A DNA stretch of 64,000 nucleotides from Calothrix sp. NIES-2098 (GTDB taxonomy: Bacteria; Cyanobacteriota; Cyanobacteriia; Cyanobacteriales; Nostocaceae), in NCBI GenBank assembly GCA_002368175.1, contig AP018172.1, positions 435,001-499,000 of the forward strand. Reading direction: 5' to 3'. How positions within the stretch are numbered: the first letter of the stretch is position 1; each line of letters starts with the position of its first letter. This document shows, piece by piece, positions 63,430 to 64,000 of this stretch. Made by a program: the position numbers and the translations under genes. Below the pieces are notes generated by a model. It was not told where the DNA came from. It saw nothing but the letters and a program-made list of their open reading frames with translations, and did no database searches.

Positions 63430-64000
63430 ATGGAACTCAATTCAACTTCTCCAGAAAATCAGCTTCTATTGTCAAGCGATCAACTGCAAGAACAACTAGA
63501 GCAACAAAAAGCTCTGACAAGCGTAATTTTGCGAATTCGGGAGTCTCTTGACTTAGAAACGATTTTTCAAACTACCGTTACAGCTGTGTTGCAACTGCTA
63601 AATGCTGACCGAGTAGCAATCTTCCAGTTCGATCGTCAAAATAACTGGGAAGGAGAATTTGTTTGTGAGGATGTTGCAAATGGTTGGGACTCGGTAATAG
63701 CACTTAAAATTAAAGATCGCTACTTTGAAGAACAATTTGCTGCTGAGTATCAACAAGGTCGAGTGCAAGCTGTGACTAATATTTATGAGGCAGAACTGAG
63801 CGATTTTTATGTAGAAATTTTGAGTAAGATGCAGGTACGCGCTAATCTGATTGTTCCTTTATTAAGGGAGAAGGAACTGTGGGGATTGCTTTGCATTCAT
63901 CAGTGTAGTGAAGCTCGTAACTGGAAAGAATCAGAAATTGAATTTATTCGCCAAATTTCTGACCATTTAACAGTAGCTATTCAACAAGCAAAACTTTTCC
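63430..64000 (+). CDS. GAF-domain sensor protein (5' part only)
   Basis: At least 190 residues are visible from the ATG at 63430 to the end of the window. A coiled-coil start (LQEQLEQQKALTSVILRIRE) leads into a phytochrome-type GAF domain: LDLETIFQTTVTAVLQLLNA, DRVAIFQFD, ANLIVPLLREKELWGLLCIH and SDHLTVAIQQAKLF. Such GAFs are found in cyanobacterial hybrid kinases and diguanylate cyclases. I see no bilin-binding Cys in the usual place, so the ligand is unknown. The output domain lies beyond the window. Confidence 0.85.
   Translation, partial: MELNSTSPENQLLLSSDQLQEQLEQQKALTSVILRIRESLDLETIFQTTVTAVLQLLNADRVAIFQFDRQNNWEGEFVCEDVANGWDSVIALKIKDRYFEEQFAAEYQQGRVQAVTNIYEAELSDFYVEILSKMQVRANLIVPLLREKELWGLLCIHQCSEARNWKESEIEFIRQISDHLTVAIQQAKLF

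Overview
The window is a stretch of cyanobacterial chromosome, most likely from a filamentous (Nostocales-type) species. The evidence is the photosystem II gene psb30, many copies of the octamer GCGATCGC (HIP1), several cyanobacterial families (DUF2808, a CyaB-type adenylate cyclase, paired half-size UPF0016 proteins, a two-partner-secretion exoprotein), multi-PAS/GAF hybrid kinases, and heptanucleotide tandem repeats. I saw no tRNA, rRNA, CRISPR array, transposase or phage gene.

Left part (1-23.9 kb): a mixed set of metabolic and signalling genes. A possible small operon comes first: the 3' end of a sucrose-phosphate-synthase-like glycosyltransferase, a YbdK-type carboxylate-amine ligase and a SAM-hydrolase-family protein whose catalytic residues look changed. 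Next are a short Pmp3/YqaE membrane protein, SUI1, trpB, and a 1252-residue hybrid kinase overlapped by a small HTH gene. Then come a zinc-ribbon protein paired with a protein carrying a duplicated C-terminal domain, a GHL10-type secreted protein, a second hybrid kinase, a Rieske protein, a large TPS exoprotein, an adenylate cyclase and a DUF2808 protein.

Centre (24.0-57.9 kb): a surface-polysaccharide locus of about 34 kb. It opens with a Wzc-like co-polymerase/kinase on the minus strand. After 2 kb of noncoding DNA, the plus strand carries about 26 genes: many GT2 and GT4 glycosyltransferases, a GT10 (fucosyltransferase-like) enzyme, a Wzm/Wzt ABC exporter, two pyruvyltransferases, three methyltransferases, hexapeptide and acyltransferase-3 family acyltransferases, a polymerase-like membrane protein, a YdcF protein and WcaF. 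An RTX-type calcium-binding protein and a cysteine-rich zinc-finger-like protein lie inside it. Most genes abut or overlap, so they are probably transcribed in a few long units. The set implies a branched, acidic (pyruvylated), methylated and acylated glycan. Export components are mixed: ABC-type Wzm/Wzt together with Wzc and a polymerase-like protein, but no flippase, outer-membrane channel or initiating phosphoglycosyltransferase is visible here. The stretch from about 44.6 to 53.0 kb is very AT-rich and nearly free of HIP1, and includes an acyltransferase remnant. This suggests recent exchange.

Right part (58-64 kb): housekeeping genes. These are a four-helix membrane protein, a split UPF0016 manganese/cation exporter pair, a YkgJ cysteine-cluster protein, psb30, recJ (carrying an in-frame heptanucleotide-repeat insertion), an exported hypothetical protein, and the start of a GAF-domain sensor that runs off the window.
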